Below, one piece after another: positions 14,401 to 29,400 of a stretch of DNA of 64,000 nucleotides; within the stretch, counting starts at the first letter, position 1; each line of letters begins with the position of its first letter. Location: positions 13,470,038-13,534,037 of the forward strand of contig OZ038322.1 in the NCBI GenBank assembly GCA_964035795.1. The letters are read 5' to 3'. The translations under genes and the position numbers were made by a program. This DNA is from Pterobdella sp. o SKG-2022 (Eukaryota; Annelida; Clitellata; Hirudinida; Piscicolidae). Below the pieces are notes generated by a model. The model was not told the DNA's origin and did no database searches. It worked only from the letters and a program-made list of their open reading frames with translations.

Positions 14401-17400
14401 TTATAAAAGATCTTTGTTTTATATCCCTGTAAACGTTTTATTCTTTGTTATATCTATATCTTTGTCTTTATTATTCATAAACTTTATTAACACCGTTGAA
14501 AATAGTGAACTAGACATGTTTAAAACAATATAGTATATTAAAAGAAAATGAATTGTGGAAGTAGTGCTAGCTCCATGAAGAGACATGAGAGATATGAGGC
14601 ATTTTGGCGGTTATAAAGAATGCAAAAATTTCATGTTTGAATTAGAAAAGCTTTTTAATTATACAAGTTGAGACGTGCCTGGTTTATAAATTCTATTGAA
14701 CATTATTTTTTTTGAAATTTAAACTATTTTTTCTAGAAAAAAATTCGAGATCTTTTAAGATTAATGTAAAATCCAATTTATTTAATTGAAAAAGCGGTTA
14801 ATTTCAGGCCTGCGTGTGATACATAAGAAAAAAACTTTCATTAAAAATGTTTAACTATTTTGTCACTTTCTGTTTAATTAATTGAAAAAGCTATTTAATG
14901 AAAATAGCAAAAAATTCATATTGTAATGTATATTTTTATGGAAAGAAGTGATTATAGAAATGCCAGTAGATATGTTTTGATAAATGAATAGATTGGATTA
15001 AGATTATTTATTAATTTTTCGAAAATACTTCGATATTATATATTGTTTCTAAATTTTTTCAAAATATTGTGAAATTCGTAAGTTAGATAAAAATAAAAGA
15101 CTTTAGTCGCAACTCTAATTTTATTCACTGTTTCATGCCTGGAGGTATGACTAAGAGAGAACATATATAATTTAAGTTGCCAAAAAAATTATGATGAGAA
15201 TGTTACTTAAGCAGATTAATCACAAACGGCGATTGTCCGAGCGTGTTATCATTAATATGAATGTAAAATAAGACTTATTCAATGAAAAAAAACTTCAAAG
15301 TATAAAAAGATACTTTTCTCCGAAAAACCGATAAGAGAAAAAGGCTTGGAAGTATAAATAATGAGAAAATTCTAACTTAAGAAAATGTTTTTAAATATAC
15401 ACAGTAAAAGTCTTCCATCTTTTTCATAAAATTGATAATAAAATGAAATAAAATCAATAAAATAAAACGTGAGGGTTTCTAAACGAGTTGAATCGTCAAA
15501 TTATTTAAAAATACTACTTACAGTTGAAAATTGTATAAGGTTCAAAGGAACCGCAAAAAGATTTAAAAGTGATGAAAGATCTCGATTGGAAATGCGAAGC
15601 AAATTTGTTTCATCGCCTTTATAATTGGAAAACTTAATTACAATAAAGCGTGCTTAAAGCTTTTAAATTTTTCTACTTTCCAAAATACTTCAAACTATCA
15701 AAACTCCAGTTTATAAAATTTTAACAACTGGTGAAATATTTTTAATAGAAAATAAATAATTTTTATGTAGGAAGCAAGATATATTAATCTTGTGAGAACT
15801 AAATAAATCACTAACTTTTCAAACAAAGCCAATAATGAAGACTCGATGCATGAAAGCAATTATTGGATATAAAAAAGTGGAAGAGAGAATTTTGCATGAG
15901 ATGTCAATAAAAAATGTTTGTTTCCTGAAATGACCCTGTTTGCATGAGGAACCGAATCACAATAAGTATTTAGCGATTATCACCCCTGTACAATTCAAAG
16001 TTAATATTTTCGAACTTTTAATTTTAAAAAACTTTTAAAGCTTTATTAAACTGAAATATAAACAGTGTTTTGAACGATGAATGGACATAAAAGGGGGGAA
16101 TGAGTGAAAATAATAAGAATTGTCTAACGAAGCGGATAGCTTTATTTATTGGGTCATACAAACTTCAGTAGGAAACTCAGTTTTATTTGACAATTTTCGG
16201 ATTCGTTTATACATGGAAATAAAAATATTAATTGAATTTTTGAAATTCGATTCAACATGCAACCACAAATACTTTTAAAACATAAACTTAGGTACAAATT
16301 CAAAATAATATACATAAAAAACATATATAAAAAACTTTAAACCCGACTCAACGTTCAAACAAACCTCGAGCATAACTCAGTTAAAAACCTTCAAAGATGC
16401 TCTGCAGAGTAGCACCGGGGTCATTCAATAGGCTGGTGAGATTGAGCGACGGAGCGCAAAATGCTTGCTAATATGGCTTCATGAGCGATGGTTTGAAACG
16501 GATTAATGCAATGCTGTTATCCCCAACAGCTCCTTCTTTCAACTTCTTTCTTTTCATGTCTTTTTGATTGTGTGACAAAATTTAACAGTCCTTCAAGGCA
16601 TGAAAGCTTAAAACTATAAATTTTTTTTTACATATGCCATTGAATTTTTTTATGTTTTGTATTTTAAGTTGAATAAAATTTTGTAGTTGGGGTGTTTCAT
16701 AAAAATTGATACCCCAAGCACACTCATTATAGACATAAATGAAGTCCGTCTACCGCCACACTACTTGTCATGACAAACTCAACTTTATTCCTATTCCATT
16801 ATTTAAAATCAAAAACATAACAAAAAAATTTAGTGATAGCAAAATTAATTTTTCAAAAATTAGTTAGAAACTGAGATTTCAAAAAATGTTAATTGTTAAG
16901 AAGAAAATTTTTCGAGCATATTTATTCAAAGTTTATTGTGTTAAAGTAAAATAATTCACGCTAAGAACTTAAGAAAATCTTTCTATTAAGGTTTCGATTA
17001 TTTATAAAAATGTCTTCATGATAAATTTCATGTGAAGGGAAATCTTACAAGGAAAAATGTCTATAAATGTCTGTATAAAAGATAAGAGCACAGATGAAAG
17101 CTCGACATTACATCAAATGATAGCGTTTGTAAGTTATAAAAATTCAAAAGTATCTCTAATGAAAGGAAATATGCCTAAAAGAATCAAAAAACAATTCTCG
17201 AAGATTAATTTTGTGAAAATTAATTTCCATATAACTCAAAAAATTATTTTCCTTTTTAAACTAATCCCGATTAAAAGCTATTAAAGAAAAAATATACAAA
17301 CACTCGTAAGATAAACAAAATTGCAGTGTCAGAGTATTAAAACGAATCGGACATATTAGAGAGGCATTTATGTCGAATAAACGATTGCGCTATGAATAAT

Positions 17401-20400
17401 TATATAACAGATTATATGTAATACGTCATTTTGTGTCGAATCGTGTTCTAGATAAGTGTGACGAAAATTCTATTTTGCTCACAATAGTTACACAAAATCA
17501 TTTTGATATGTTTCTAAAACCAGCTCGGTTCTATATTGAATCAGCAAATGCTACAAATTCAATAAAAGCAATGCCATATAAAACGTTCAAAGCATGAGAA
17601 TAAGTGATTTCATGCTTAGACAGTTAGCCAAGTGCGATGCAGTTTGGGCATAAAACAAAGAAGTTTATAAAATTTATTTGCATAGAAAATTAATCTAAGG
17701 TTTTGTATAAAGAAAAATATTTCAGAGCATATTTTCATTTAAAATTTTATATTCATTTTTTATTACATAGATCAATTTGAAAAATCAATTCCCAACTGGT
17801 AATAATTATCTAATTGATTTATTATTGTAACCATTTTAGTGTTGCATCGGCACACTAATAAAAGTTAATGCGAGTTAAAAATGGGAGTAAGCCGTAATAA
17901 AGGGGCTTTTAGTTGAACATTCAATCTGTATACTCTAAAAGTTATAAATGCACTTTTCATAGTTTACACTCACTGTTAAAAATTTTTTTATATATGTTGA
18001 AACAAAAAGGCAAAACTTGTCTATACTTGAGAAATTATAGAAATTACACTGTGGAAATCCTGTTTTAAGGAAATCAAATCAGTAACAGTTATTTACATCA
18101 TAAAATAGTGATATTTACACAAGTTGGTACTTAGCACGTTTAGGGTTTAAATATTTACACCACTGTCTCACTCACAGATAAATATAAGTATTCTACATGA
18201 TTAAATTCTGAAGGTTTCCTAAACTATTCAAGCGAATGATTCCAACTTTCAAAAACGATTAAAGCAAATCTTTTAACTCAAATCTTCTGTAAATATTGAT
18301 TTTTGAAGCAGATTTTTTTGCTAGATTTTTAGCGGGGTGTGATGCAAAGGTTTCAATGGAGAATTCTAATATTTTTGAATATTCATTCATTATAATTTTT
18401 TGCCTCCACAACGATTGGATTGCATAAAACTTTGTATACATTTTGCATCGGTTACTAACCAATACTCTTTTTAACATAGCGCGTACCCATATTATTTCCG
18501 ACACAAACCCATAATTCACTACTGATCATGCATTGCTATAAATTAATTTCACACTTTGCTGGTAATTCTGGAGATTTTATTATCAAATTTATTCAAGTTA
18601 AGACTATTTCAACTCTCAGCAGTTCAAGTTAAACTGATTATTGGAATCTAAAACTTTTTAAATTCTATTGAGACTGTAATCATTGCAGAATTTCAAACAG
18701 CAGAAAAGAAATTTAAAATCCTACTTAACAACCTCCACGCCATTTACTTCAACACCTTTATAAATAGATGCGTGCCTAATTTGCCTTCACCACACGTTTT
18801 GCTCAACACCAGCCAACACATTGCTCTCTCTCCAGAAAAGATGCTTATCTTCCATATTTTTCTATTATTCTGTTTACTCAACTCAAAAAAAATTGAAATA
18901 GATGTTCACATTTTATATAAAATTCAATCAACTTAGTTTAGGTGTCTTTTTAAGCTTGACAATTTTGTACTTTGGAGCTTAGATTTTTAATATCATGACC
19001 TTAATGAATACCTCTTCATTAGCTAATGACGATTCATAAGTTCTAAGCATTAAATCATTTTCACCCGTGATTAGTACTTCATAAAAAATCATAAATCTGC
19101 TAAGTTTTTTCATTAAAGAAAGGTTTTGGCTTCATGAATAAATATTTTAGAGTTTTTCAAAGAGGTGAGATACCCAATACAAGTATATAATAAAAACCTT
19201 CCTTAATTGCTGTTTCATTATTCTTTATGTTCTGATACTTAAATATAAATCGACTTGGAACATTTGCAAAACCTTTCGTAGTAAATTTCCTTTAAATTTA
19301 CGTTCTTTCATTTTTTACCCTTTGGGAGAATGTTTAATTTGTTTAATCGTAGAATTAAACTTTTTATGCCTCTTTCATCGCTTTTATGTTCGTTCGTGTG
19401 TGTCTATTCTTATAAGCTATTCTTGTATGTTCATATATGTTGGTTCAACCATTTTTTTTCATTAAGGCTTGTATTTTTACGACTATGTAAAAAATTTAGA
19501 AGAATAAAATACATTAAATATACTTACTACTTTGGAAGTGTGTAAGCCTAGCCTCAAGAGCCTTCAGAAATCGTTTAAAAATAGCAACAAAAGAATTTTC
19601 ACTGAGTATTGCAAAAACGTGAGAATTTCTGTAATTTTTTACCCATTAATGAAAGGCTTCATGGAACGTTTTTGCTGAAAGTATAAAAACTGAAAAGCTT
19701 AGTAAATTAGTATGATAAGATTGCTAGACCTGATTCATATCCTTCTTAACGGCTTGAAATAGCACAACCGTACAAAAACATAAATTTTCATGAAATAAAA
19801 AACTTTTTCAAAGTTGTATAATTTTTTGAAATTTTTAGTATTTGGAGAAAAATTTTCTTGTTTATTAGCTCTAAGACATAAAAATAATGGAACTTGAGAA
19901 AACGAGAACATAAAATTGAAGAAAAAATGGCATGATGATTAAATTCTAGAGAAGAAAGTTGTTAGATCAAATATAATCAAAACTTTGAAATTTAATGCTG
20001 CACCGAATAATCTGGAATAAGGTGATGAAACGGAATGAAGGCCATAACCCTAGATTGAGGTGGATTATCAAAGGGAAACTAAGGGAAGATTCTAAAAATT
20101 CTCAATAAGCACACACGATAAAATCTTTCAAAAATATCCACAAGTTTATTTGTCCAATTTTGACTCTTGATATTCTTCAGTTTTGTTGCTAAAAATTTAA
20201 AAGAAAAAATTTCATTTATAAAGATTAATGTTACTAAAACTTTTAGCATTTTTCTAAAGATGAGATTTATTTTAAAGAAACAAAAAAACGAAAAACTTTC
20301 TGGCAATGACAAGTAATCTAGTTTGTGAAAAGATATTGAAATTTAGATTTTTCAAATCAAACATTGATTTTTTTAATCAATTGATCAGTTTTTAAAATTT

Positions 20401-23400
20401 AATTTTGTTGTAACTATTGGTTCACAAGTATAAAAATAAAATCAATCGCAGCATTCACAAAGGTTTCTGTTGTAATATAAACTCCCACTAAAATTATCAT
20501 ATCATTTAATTTTATTATCTTTGTTGCCATCTCAGTTTCATTGTGAAACAGTTGCATTGAGTTTCATAGGTTTAAAATTGATTTTTTTTCTATATCGGAA
20601 ATAATTGTAATAATTTGTTTAATTAATATAACAAAAAAATCAAAGCAGGAATTAATTGAACGTTTCAAAAAGCATTTCAAAAGAGCTTTCTCACTCACTT
20701 CCAGTTAGATTTTCAAAAAATTTCCCAAAATTTTTCACCCATGTTTATTACATAACTTTTTGACAAAATAAATATAAACTTTGGTTTAAGCACTTCATAG
20801 AAAAATTGAAAAGAAATGTTGTGCACTAGACCTACGAATGAAATTTTGTGTAACTTATTAAAAAAACAAAAATGATACAATAAAAATGATACAACGCCTT
20901 AATTTAGATTCAAAATACTTCCATGCAAAATCTTCCCGGAACCTTGTTACAGACGCGAAAAATGTGTTTTATTCAAAAAATTTTAATTTTGCGTCACGTA
21001 TTTTGTATTTTTATGAGGATCAGGCCACTTGGAGTAATGGCGAGTTGGCACACTCATTTGCATTTTTTGTTTTGTAATTATTATGTTTCAATGATGAAGG
21101 GTCCATGAAAACAGAGATTTTTAGGTAATAAAACATTTTAAAAAGTGTTAACTTTTAATTAGTTTGTTAAAGGAATTTTGGAGTCTTTAAACGAACCAAA
21201 AGGTTTTCTAATTAAAGATTATGGCTCATCTATTCAATTATTTTAATAATCTAAAAAAAAATATTTGAAACAAAAAGATACTCAAAACAATATAAAATAA
21301 AACCTATTACAATCACATTCTAAATAGTTTTTCCAACTCATAAAAAGAGTTTTTCTCAAATACTCAAACAATAAAATGTTTATGTGATATAAACAGAGAA
21401 AAATAGGGTGTCGATTGCAGCGAGTTAGATGGGCCATCAGATAACCCTGAGACTTCAGCCTTATCGCTATCTTTGTTTTTCATTTGATTTCCAATGGATT
21501 TTGATCTCATGGTCTTTTTGCATGCATCTCAAACTCTCCAAAAAAAGTATTCCTATTTGAATTTTGTCCGGTCTCAATGATGGATTTTATGGCCAAGATC
21601 ATTGCTTTTTATGATTCCATCAAAAGTTTCCTTCAAACCAATTTCACAAGGCCTTTTGAATTTTTTGAAATTGTGTCTAACATTTGAAATCAAACGATTC
21701 CGATAATAAAACTTTTTCAAGCAAAAATTCAAAAACTTTGAATTTTCTATATCAACAAGAGCTTGAAATAATTTTTGAAATTAAATCGTTTTTTTTGCAT
21801 TCATTTCATAACAAATTATAATTTATTCAATAAAAATTCCAACCTAAGAAATTATTTCCGAATAAACAAATACTTCTGTGAGCTTCTTTACAAAAATTTG
21901 CATGCGAAAATAATTCCAGTTATCTAAAACCCAACATTAAGCACTTTCTATAATTACACATGATTTTCCATTATTGAATATAAGCGCTCCAACGATTTGC
22001 AATGTAATAAATGCAACCAACCACCCTTCCTCGCACTCTCTATCCATCACAGCACCTATCCATTACACTCACACTAATAATGTTCTTCAGTTTGCCTTTC
22101 AATTATTCTCTCTGGCCTGCACACACAATCATACATGATCAAACTCTTGATTATATGTTGAGCCAATCGCATAGGTTAAAGCTTCTTTCTATCAAATTTT
22201 TTCAATCTGAACTGTTTTTTTGTAGAATTATTCTAATAAATTATAATATTTGTTAATCAAATTAATATTTCATCTTAATTTGAATATTTCAATTTTCCAG
22301 TCATTGAAAATTTATACTAATGGTAGTTTGCATGTTATAATAGACGAACGTTGATTTAGCAACGAAAAAAGTTTAAAATTTCGATAAGCATTTCAAAGAG
22401 CAGAACAAAGATGGATCCCCATTAATATTCACACAGCCCTTTCAGGTCAAAAAAACTGTGCATCATTTAAATACTGGCACTCTCTCGTAATAAACTCTGC
22501 CCACCATTTGGTATCTACTTGTTTTCCTTTTTCCCATTATAAGTATTTCCAGTGTTATCAATGGTAGTTAAGATAGAAGCAGTTGAGGCTCAATGTTGAT
22601 CAATTAAACAATTCATTTTTAGAAGGAATAGTCATTTTAAATAGAACTGCATTAAGGCTAAAACTTTGCTTTCAAATCCAATTATATGAGGTAAGACTTG
22701 AAACTTTGAGAAATCCTTTTAGAGCTTCAAATCACTTTTTTCTATGAGTTTTTTGAACGAATTTTTATTTTAAACATAATTTCGAATCTTAATTTGAAAA
22801 TACAACTACATTTTAGTATTAAGAAAAGGCAGAAAGGTGACCTAGGTTAAATTTTTCATTTTCTTTATTAGTTAAACCTGTGAAATATCGACATGAAAGT
22901 TGAAAACAAAAATTCATCGATTAATAAAACTATTCAAATAATAAAAAACATCTCAACAGTTTTGTTTCAGAAATAATGAAGGTTTAAATGCATAGTTTCA
23001 AATGCTACAATCTAAACACATGGAGAGATGCAGTATCATCTAGCATAGTCCTCCCATGATCTTGAATTTTTTATTTCGGAAGCCATAAACAATACTTTGT
23101 ATTATGAAACTATTAAATTTAAAAAATCTATTTCATGAAATAATTTCCAATTAGGAATGGACAGGGTGGAGTTCTAGCAAACGATTTGTTATCTGTCCAA
23201 ATTTTGAAATTTAAAGAAAGTTTACGATTTTTGCGAAAATTAAAACATAAAATAGAATTTTTTTGCATTTTGGTATTTATCATAATAGTGGGAAAAATTG
23301 GATCATAAAAATGTTTTTTTTTAAATTTTTGATTAATATTTCAGGGCAAAAACACGAAATGATGTTTTTGCCGTAAAACATTGGAATTAAAGATTTGCAG

Positions 23401-26400
23401 ATAGTCTCCTTAGTTCCAAATACTTTGATAAAGTCTAAATCTGCACTAAATCATTAAAGCATTATTTTAGATATGAAGCTGTATATTTTTAAAATATAAA
23501 TATTTTTTATCGAATTTTTTATGATTTGGCTGCTATAAACAATATTTTTGCTATTATCGCCATTTAATGATCAAATCTTTGTTATGAAGTCTAGATTTTT
23601 ATTTTATTTGAATATTTTCTCATCAAATAAACTCGAATATTTGCGTCTTACAAAATTTTGTGTATCTTCTTTTCTTTAACATTTTACAGCGAAACTATAA
23701 ACCTGAAACGCTTGCATCAAAACCTTCAAAAAGAGTAGAATAAAAATTTATAGTTTTCAAGAGGAAGTTTTTAATTAGAGAGGCACAAGGCATAAAAAGA
23801 TAGGAGGAATGTTACGGCTTATGAAGCGCATCGACTTCTTCAGTGCTTAGTAGTCAAGTTGTAAGCATTAATCATGCATGGTGCTTCATTTAATTATTGG
23901 CGTAAATCGGCCGAATGAATCGAATAACGCTAACATTTTATTAAGTCGTTGCCTACGCTGATGCCTACAATAACAATCCCAATCTGAAGATTAACACTTT
24001 GCCTAAACCCCTTTTTGATTTCCTATTCAGACCTCTATATTCATGCTTCCGTTTGAGTTTATATCATTTGCATTTTTTAGTGCAAGCAAGCAGACATAAT
24101 TTTCATTTAAAATTTTGACTTTTGAAAACTACGAGCTTGAGCTAACGTATTCTACTATATATTTTATTTAAAACTAAAAAATTTATAACTGCATTCAAGG
24201 AATTGTATAAATTTCAAAAACATAAAAAATTTTCATAAAAGCAGAACTTTGGGATCTCATGAAAATGTATTAAACTTTTGCTCTACCATAAAACACTACA
24301 ATAAAACGGGTCCCTGACAGCGCTGCTTCACGCATGTTTTGTTCTTTCGTAATTACTTTATCCAGCGATTACTGTTTCTTCCATTATTAATAGAGAACAA
24401 TCTAGAGTTTTCGGTTTGCTTTCTGAACGTCATCTACATCAATTTCCGCTGTCTTTTGTGTTTTACGATCAAATTTTTAGCTTATGCGAAGTCCAGTATA
24501 TATTTTTAGCCAAAATTCAATTCATTTTATTTTATGCAATATTTCCGAGATTATTCTAATTATATTTTTATGTTTAAAATAGAATACATTAGATTATTAA
24601 CGCTTTGTAGGGAAGTTTATCGGAATAAACTTTTATTGCTGATAATTTCCATATGTTTCGTGCACAACTTTTGTAAAATTTGTTCACGACAAATGTGAGA
24701 AAAAATCTAAAATCGACTTTTAAAAGTCGAAGAAAAAAATGAAATTTTATGAAATAAACACTCTACTACCATGTTATAAAATTTAATTTTGAAATTCAAA
24801 TATAAGACCTCACTAAAATGAGCAAAAGAAGCAAAGTGGATCGATGAAGTAAGTATTGAAGTTTTCAGTAAAAACACCTTAATTTGGTAATGCGCAAATA
24901 ATCTAATATGTTGCATGAAGCTTTCCTAATGTAATTTTCCATATTAGATAAGCTCTAAACGTTATTTGGCCATTAAAAAAATGTATAAATTACAATTAAG
25001 ATTTTCAAAAAAAACAATAGTGTTTATGAAACATCTAATAAATTATTGTGGAAGTTGAATTTTTTTTTCGTGAAAGAAAGTTTTTCAAGATCTGGCTTCA
25101 ATCGAGTGAGTTTTAATTTATGCTGATACTAATTGAAAAAAACTAAATTAGTGCAGTCTGAATCGTTCAATGTCAAATAACTAAAGAACATTGAGCGGTG
25201 TGCTAACTTTTTTTTCATTGAAAATTTTCAAAACAGGTATTTTTTATGAAATTCGATTATCTTAATATAATTTTTGAAATCAAATCTTTTCAAAAAATAA
25301 TATCAAATATTCCTTAATCCATCTAGCTTGAAATCATTCTAAAAAATCATCTCAAAAATATGAAGACAGAGTGAAATGCCTAGTTTCATAAAGACATTAC
25401 ATTAATGAAACATTAGGTGGGAAAAAAACTTAATTGAATTAATCTTATTTTGAACAGCAAAGAACACTGAAGGAGCAAAAGGAAAGTGCAAGATACCGGA
25501 AAAGTGGAAAGGAAAATATTACCAAAGTGTTGTTGGCAGTGTTGTTTTAAAAGAAAATTCCATAAGGTAAAATATGAGTTTTTTCAAATTTACAAGAAAT
25601 ATTTACAAGTTTATTGATGGTTTATTAATTCCAACTAGAACAAAATTTATCAAACTTTTTTATTTAGTTGAAGAAAATTTCAACATTTTCTGAAAAAGTA
25701 TTGAATAATTTATTAATATATAGAAGCTGAAATTTTCTCCATGGAATATACTTATACTAACTAGGCACCTTCAAAATTCAAATTGTTTTCTGTTGTGGGC
25801 TTATCTACGTTGAAATCGTCCCCCACTGAGTAAAAAATCATAAAATTTTGAACTTAAATTTCAAACATAATTATATGGTTTTAGTTTATTCCTAATACTA
25901 ATTTTATGCATAAAACGAAGGCATTGAAAATATAACCAAAGAGCTTTATGCAAAATTTAATCAAATGACCACAAAAATTTTTTAAAACTTTTAAAATACA
26001 TTGATCGATTGCAATAAGTAATACATTGCAAAAAATATGGAAAAAAAACATTCCCAGTTATGCTACAAAAGCCTCACATTGACTTCAATGCTAAACTATT
26101 GCATTTACACAAAAACTTAATATGACGAAATGACCAGAAATACAAACAAAATGAACGAAAAAATAACAATAAAAAATCAACAAAAAACAAAAAATAATTG
26201 AAAGAAAAAGCAAAAAAAAATCAACTAATTTTTTAAAAATTTTTATATTACCATACTCAACAGCACAAAGGGAGTTTGCGTCCATGAACACAGTGACTAC
26301 TACATCTTCTATAACAAGTCAGTTCTTTGCCTATCTGTCTCTTTAATTTAAAATCCTACTATTCATTTATGGAAAACATTTTTTTGTTAATTAGCATTTA

Positions 26401-29400
26401 TTTTTTCACACGAAATAATTTTTTCAACGTTGTTCAAAAATTTCTTCTCCATTGTGGGTTTTTTATTTCATAAAAGATAAAATATATATTCTAAGTTAGA
26501 ATAAGTAAATTTTTGATAAAAATTTTTGATTTTTTTTAGTTACATCGTGTAAATTCCCATTGATAGAAATTTAAAGCTTATTCAGTCGTCAAAATCGAAA
26601 TATAACCACGAAAATTTTCATTCAAGCCTTCTTCAAAGCTAGGTTTTTTATATCACTCAAACAAAGTATGTCTAATTTGAGAGACCTTTAGTGATTCATG
26701 TAGAAAGCAAAGTTATTTGGGCTATAGTCTTAATACTATTTTTCTGTTGTTATTTGCCCTTCATTATTTTCACTTCACATACATCAATACAGTCATCATT
26801 TAACCACTTGGGTTTTTTCATGCTTACTTATAATGTATATGTATTAGCACTCATCTTCTTTATAACCAAGTCTGCTTCGCTTGAAAACATAACGAGTAGG
26901 TGAATTATTACTTTTTTTATATTTACTCTCTCACAAAAGTTTTAATTTTGAAGTTATATGAAAAAACTATTTGTTTTTACAAAAATTTTTTGAGAATCCC
27001 GAAAAGAGTATTTTAATTAGATGCTCAATGTAGTTAATTTGAGTTTGAAGACGTCATATTTCCAAAAACTGCCACGACGCGGAAAACCCAGAAAGAATTT
27101 TGTTTTTTATTTCTTCAAAAAATTTTTTAAGCTTAAATTATGTTTTAATTAATAAATTTAAGTTTAAATTAAGTTTCTTTCTTTAATGTTGAAGTATTCT
27201 CTAAAAATTAAAATAAATTCAAGCATAAATAAAACTTTGGATCCACGTTTTATGAACCCATGTATATTCGGCTGCTTGAATAAAAAAAAGTTTATTAAAG
27301 AATATATACTCAAAAAACAGTACGAGATCGTTGGACTCGGCTGATTTATACCGGAAAACAAATGAATTTACGAAGCCATAAAGTTGATTCGGCATATTTT
27401 CGAGAAGGAAACAATGATTTGTATGCCGAGACAAGGGCAAGAATACCTAGTGTCGAAAAGATAAAATATTGTTAAGGCTCAAAAAATGAATGAATTTTAA
27501 TATCAGAAATATGGATTTTGTATGAGTTGTAAAAATTTATTTTTGTAAAAATGTCGTTAGTCCAAAATTAAGTGACAAAATTAAATTGAAAAATCATTTT
27601 TTATTTCAACAAAGTTAAACTATTTTTCTATCCGCAAGCTAATGCTGAACTTTTGAATTTATTGAAATGTTAAAATTTTGATACAAATAAAACTCTAACA
27701 GTTCGGTTGATGTAAAGTTTCATAGCATTTTTTAAAAAAAGCTGTTTAAATATCTGTCACCCTAAAAACCGCCTTAACTACAAGTAAAGATTCCTTGAAA
27801 GATTTAAAGTTTGCTTTATTTAAATTGGCATTCAATTAAATTTTAAAATTCCATGAACTTTTGCACTAGAATTAAAAGTCAAAATTTTTCGGCTTAATAC
27901 GCGAGTTGCATGCCGAGAGGCTGAACGTTTGATGTTTCAAATTACTCAAGTCATTTGTCTTGTTAATCCTTGAGATTGCTATCAATTCAAACAAAATATA
28001 TCATTTGCTCATTCATCTTCTTCTTACGTGATTTTTCCCAGTTTTTAGCGACTTGACTCAAGAAGTTAAAAACTAATGTTTACTTTTCAAAAATTTCAAC
28101 ATGATTAGATATTCAAATTTTTAAAATTGTAATTTTTATTTTATGATTTATTTGAAATCTCTAACAATTGGGTTGCATTCAAGTGTGGTTTTTGCTGAAT
28201 TCTTTTCACCCGTTTGAAATTTTTGATCAAATAACCTTAATTAAATTAAGTATTAAACAAGTTTCTATTGAAAATAATTAACCGAATGTTTTTATAGATT
28301 TGATTGTGAATACAATTAGCTATGAAGTAGTTTATATAAAGAAATGTATTGTAATGAACTGTTAATATCTAGTTCAAAACAGCTTGCTCTCAAAAATCTT
28401 TGACTTTTTTCTTAAAAATTCTTGCTAAAACCAAATTTGTTGCCAATATCATTTCAAATAGTTCTACTTTTGAAAAGTAACTTCAAAAATTCAGCCTAAA
28501 TATTAAAAATGGGAGTACAAAAATAGGCATGTTTTTCAAATATACCTATGTTCTTATCAATTACATGCGAAAGCATAAAAAATGCTTGGCATAATCCCTT
28601 CGTTATTATAAGTATTTGTTCATCAAGATTTTTTTGGTGGCATTGAGAAGATAAGACACAAGATGGTTGTAGACTGGGCAATAATGCTGAGAAAGATGTT
28701 GAAAGATATATAATAATTGAATGAGATTTTAGCTGCAATAGAGTCTCAAACAGGACCGTGATATTGAAGTTAATTTCATTATTCTTAATGGTCTAGAGAC
28801 GTTTAAAAGGTTAATTCGCTAGTAAAAACGCTCGAGTGAACGCGTTAAAGCTTTGCAAAACAGAAATTTAAAATACCAAAAAATCTTGTAAGAGCTGATT
28901 ACTTAAGTTTCGTGCCTTGTTTAAATGCGACCTGCTTAACCAATCCATTTTTCTCCCTCGCCTTTCCTCAGCAACTTTTCTAAGCCTAGTTTCATCGTCA
29001 AAATTATTTTTTTCTTCGCAACAATTTTTCACAATGTTGAGTTTTTAACAAGTAAATGTAATAGTTTTTCAAATGTTCAGAACTTTTGAAAAAACTGTAA
29101 TTATTGTTGCTTTGAGAAAATATCTCAATTAAATATATTTAACTTTTTTTGACACAAATCAAATTTCTGTAGAAAAAAAATTGTAGAAATTTAATAAAAC
29201 TATAAAAATCTACTGAGACAATTCTGTCCACTAATCCGTTAATCCAACTTTTTCTTACATGAGCTGAATAATATACAAACACGATACTTTCAATTTTATA
29301 TTATAATGCCACTTTTTTGTTTTCCCATCATTTTGAACGGATTTTGTCATGCATCATTTAAATGACCTTATTTCAATCTTCATGCATTCTTGACTTAATT

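Noticed and set aside
16490..16540. GGGGATAACAG on the minus strand, resembling a large-subunit rRNA motif
   Set aside because: Only about ten bases match and the surrounding sequence has no rRNA similarity.
22011..22256. 81-codon plus-strand frame
   Set aside because: Composition reflects a C-rich patch; no motif, no splice context and no homology recognised.
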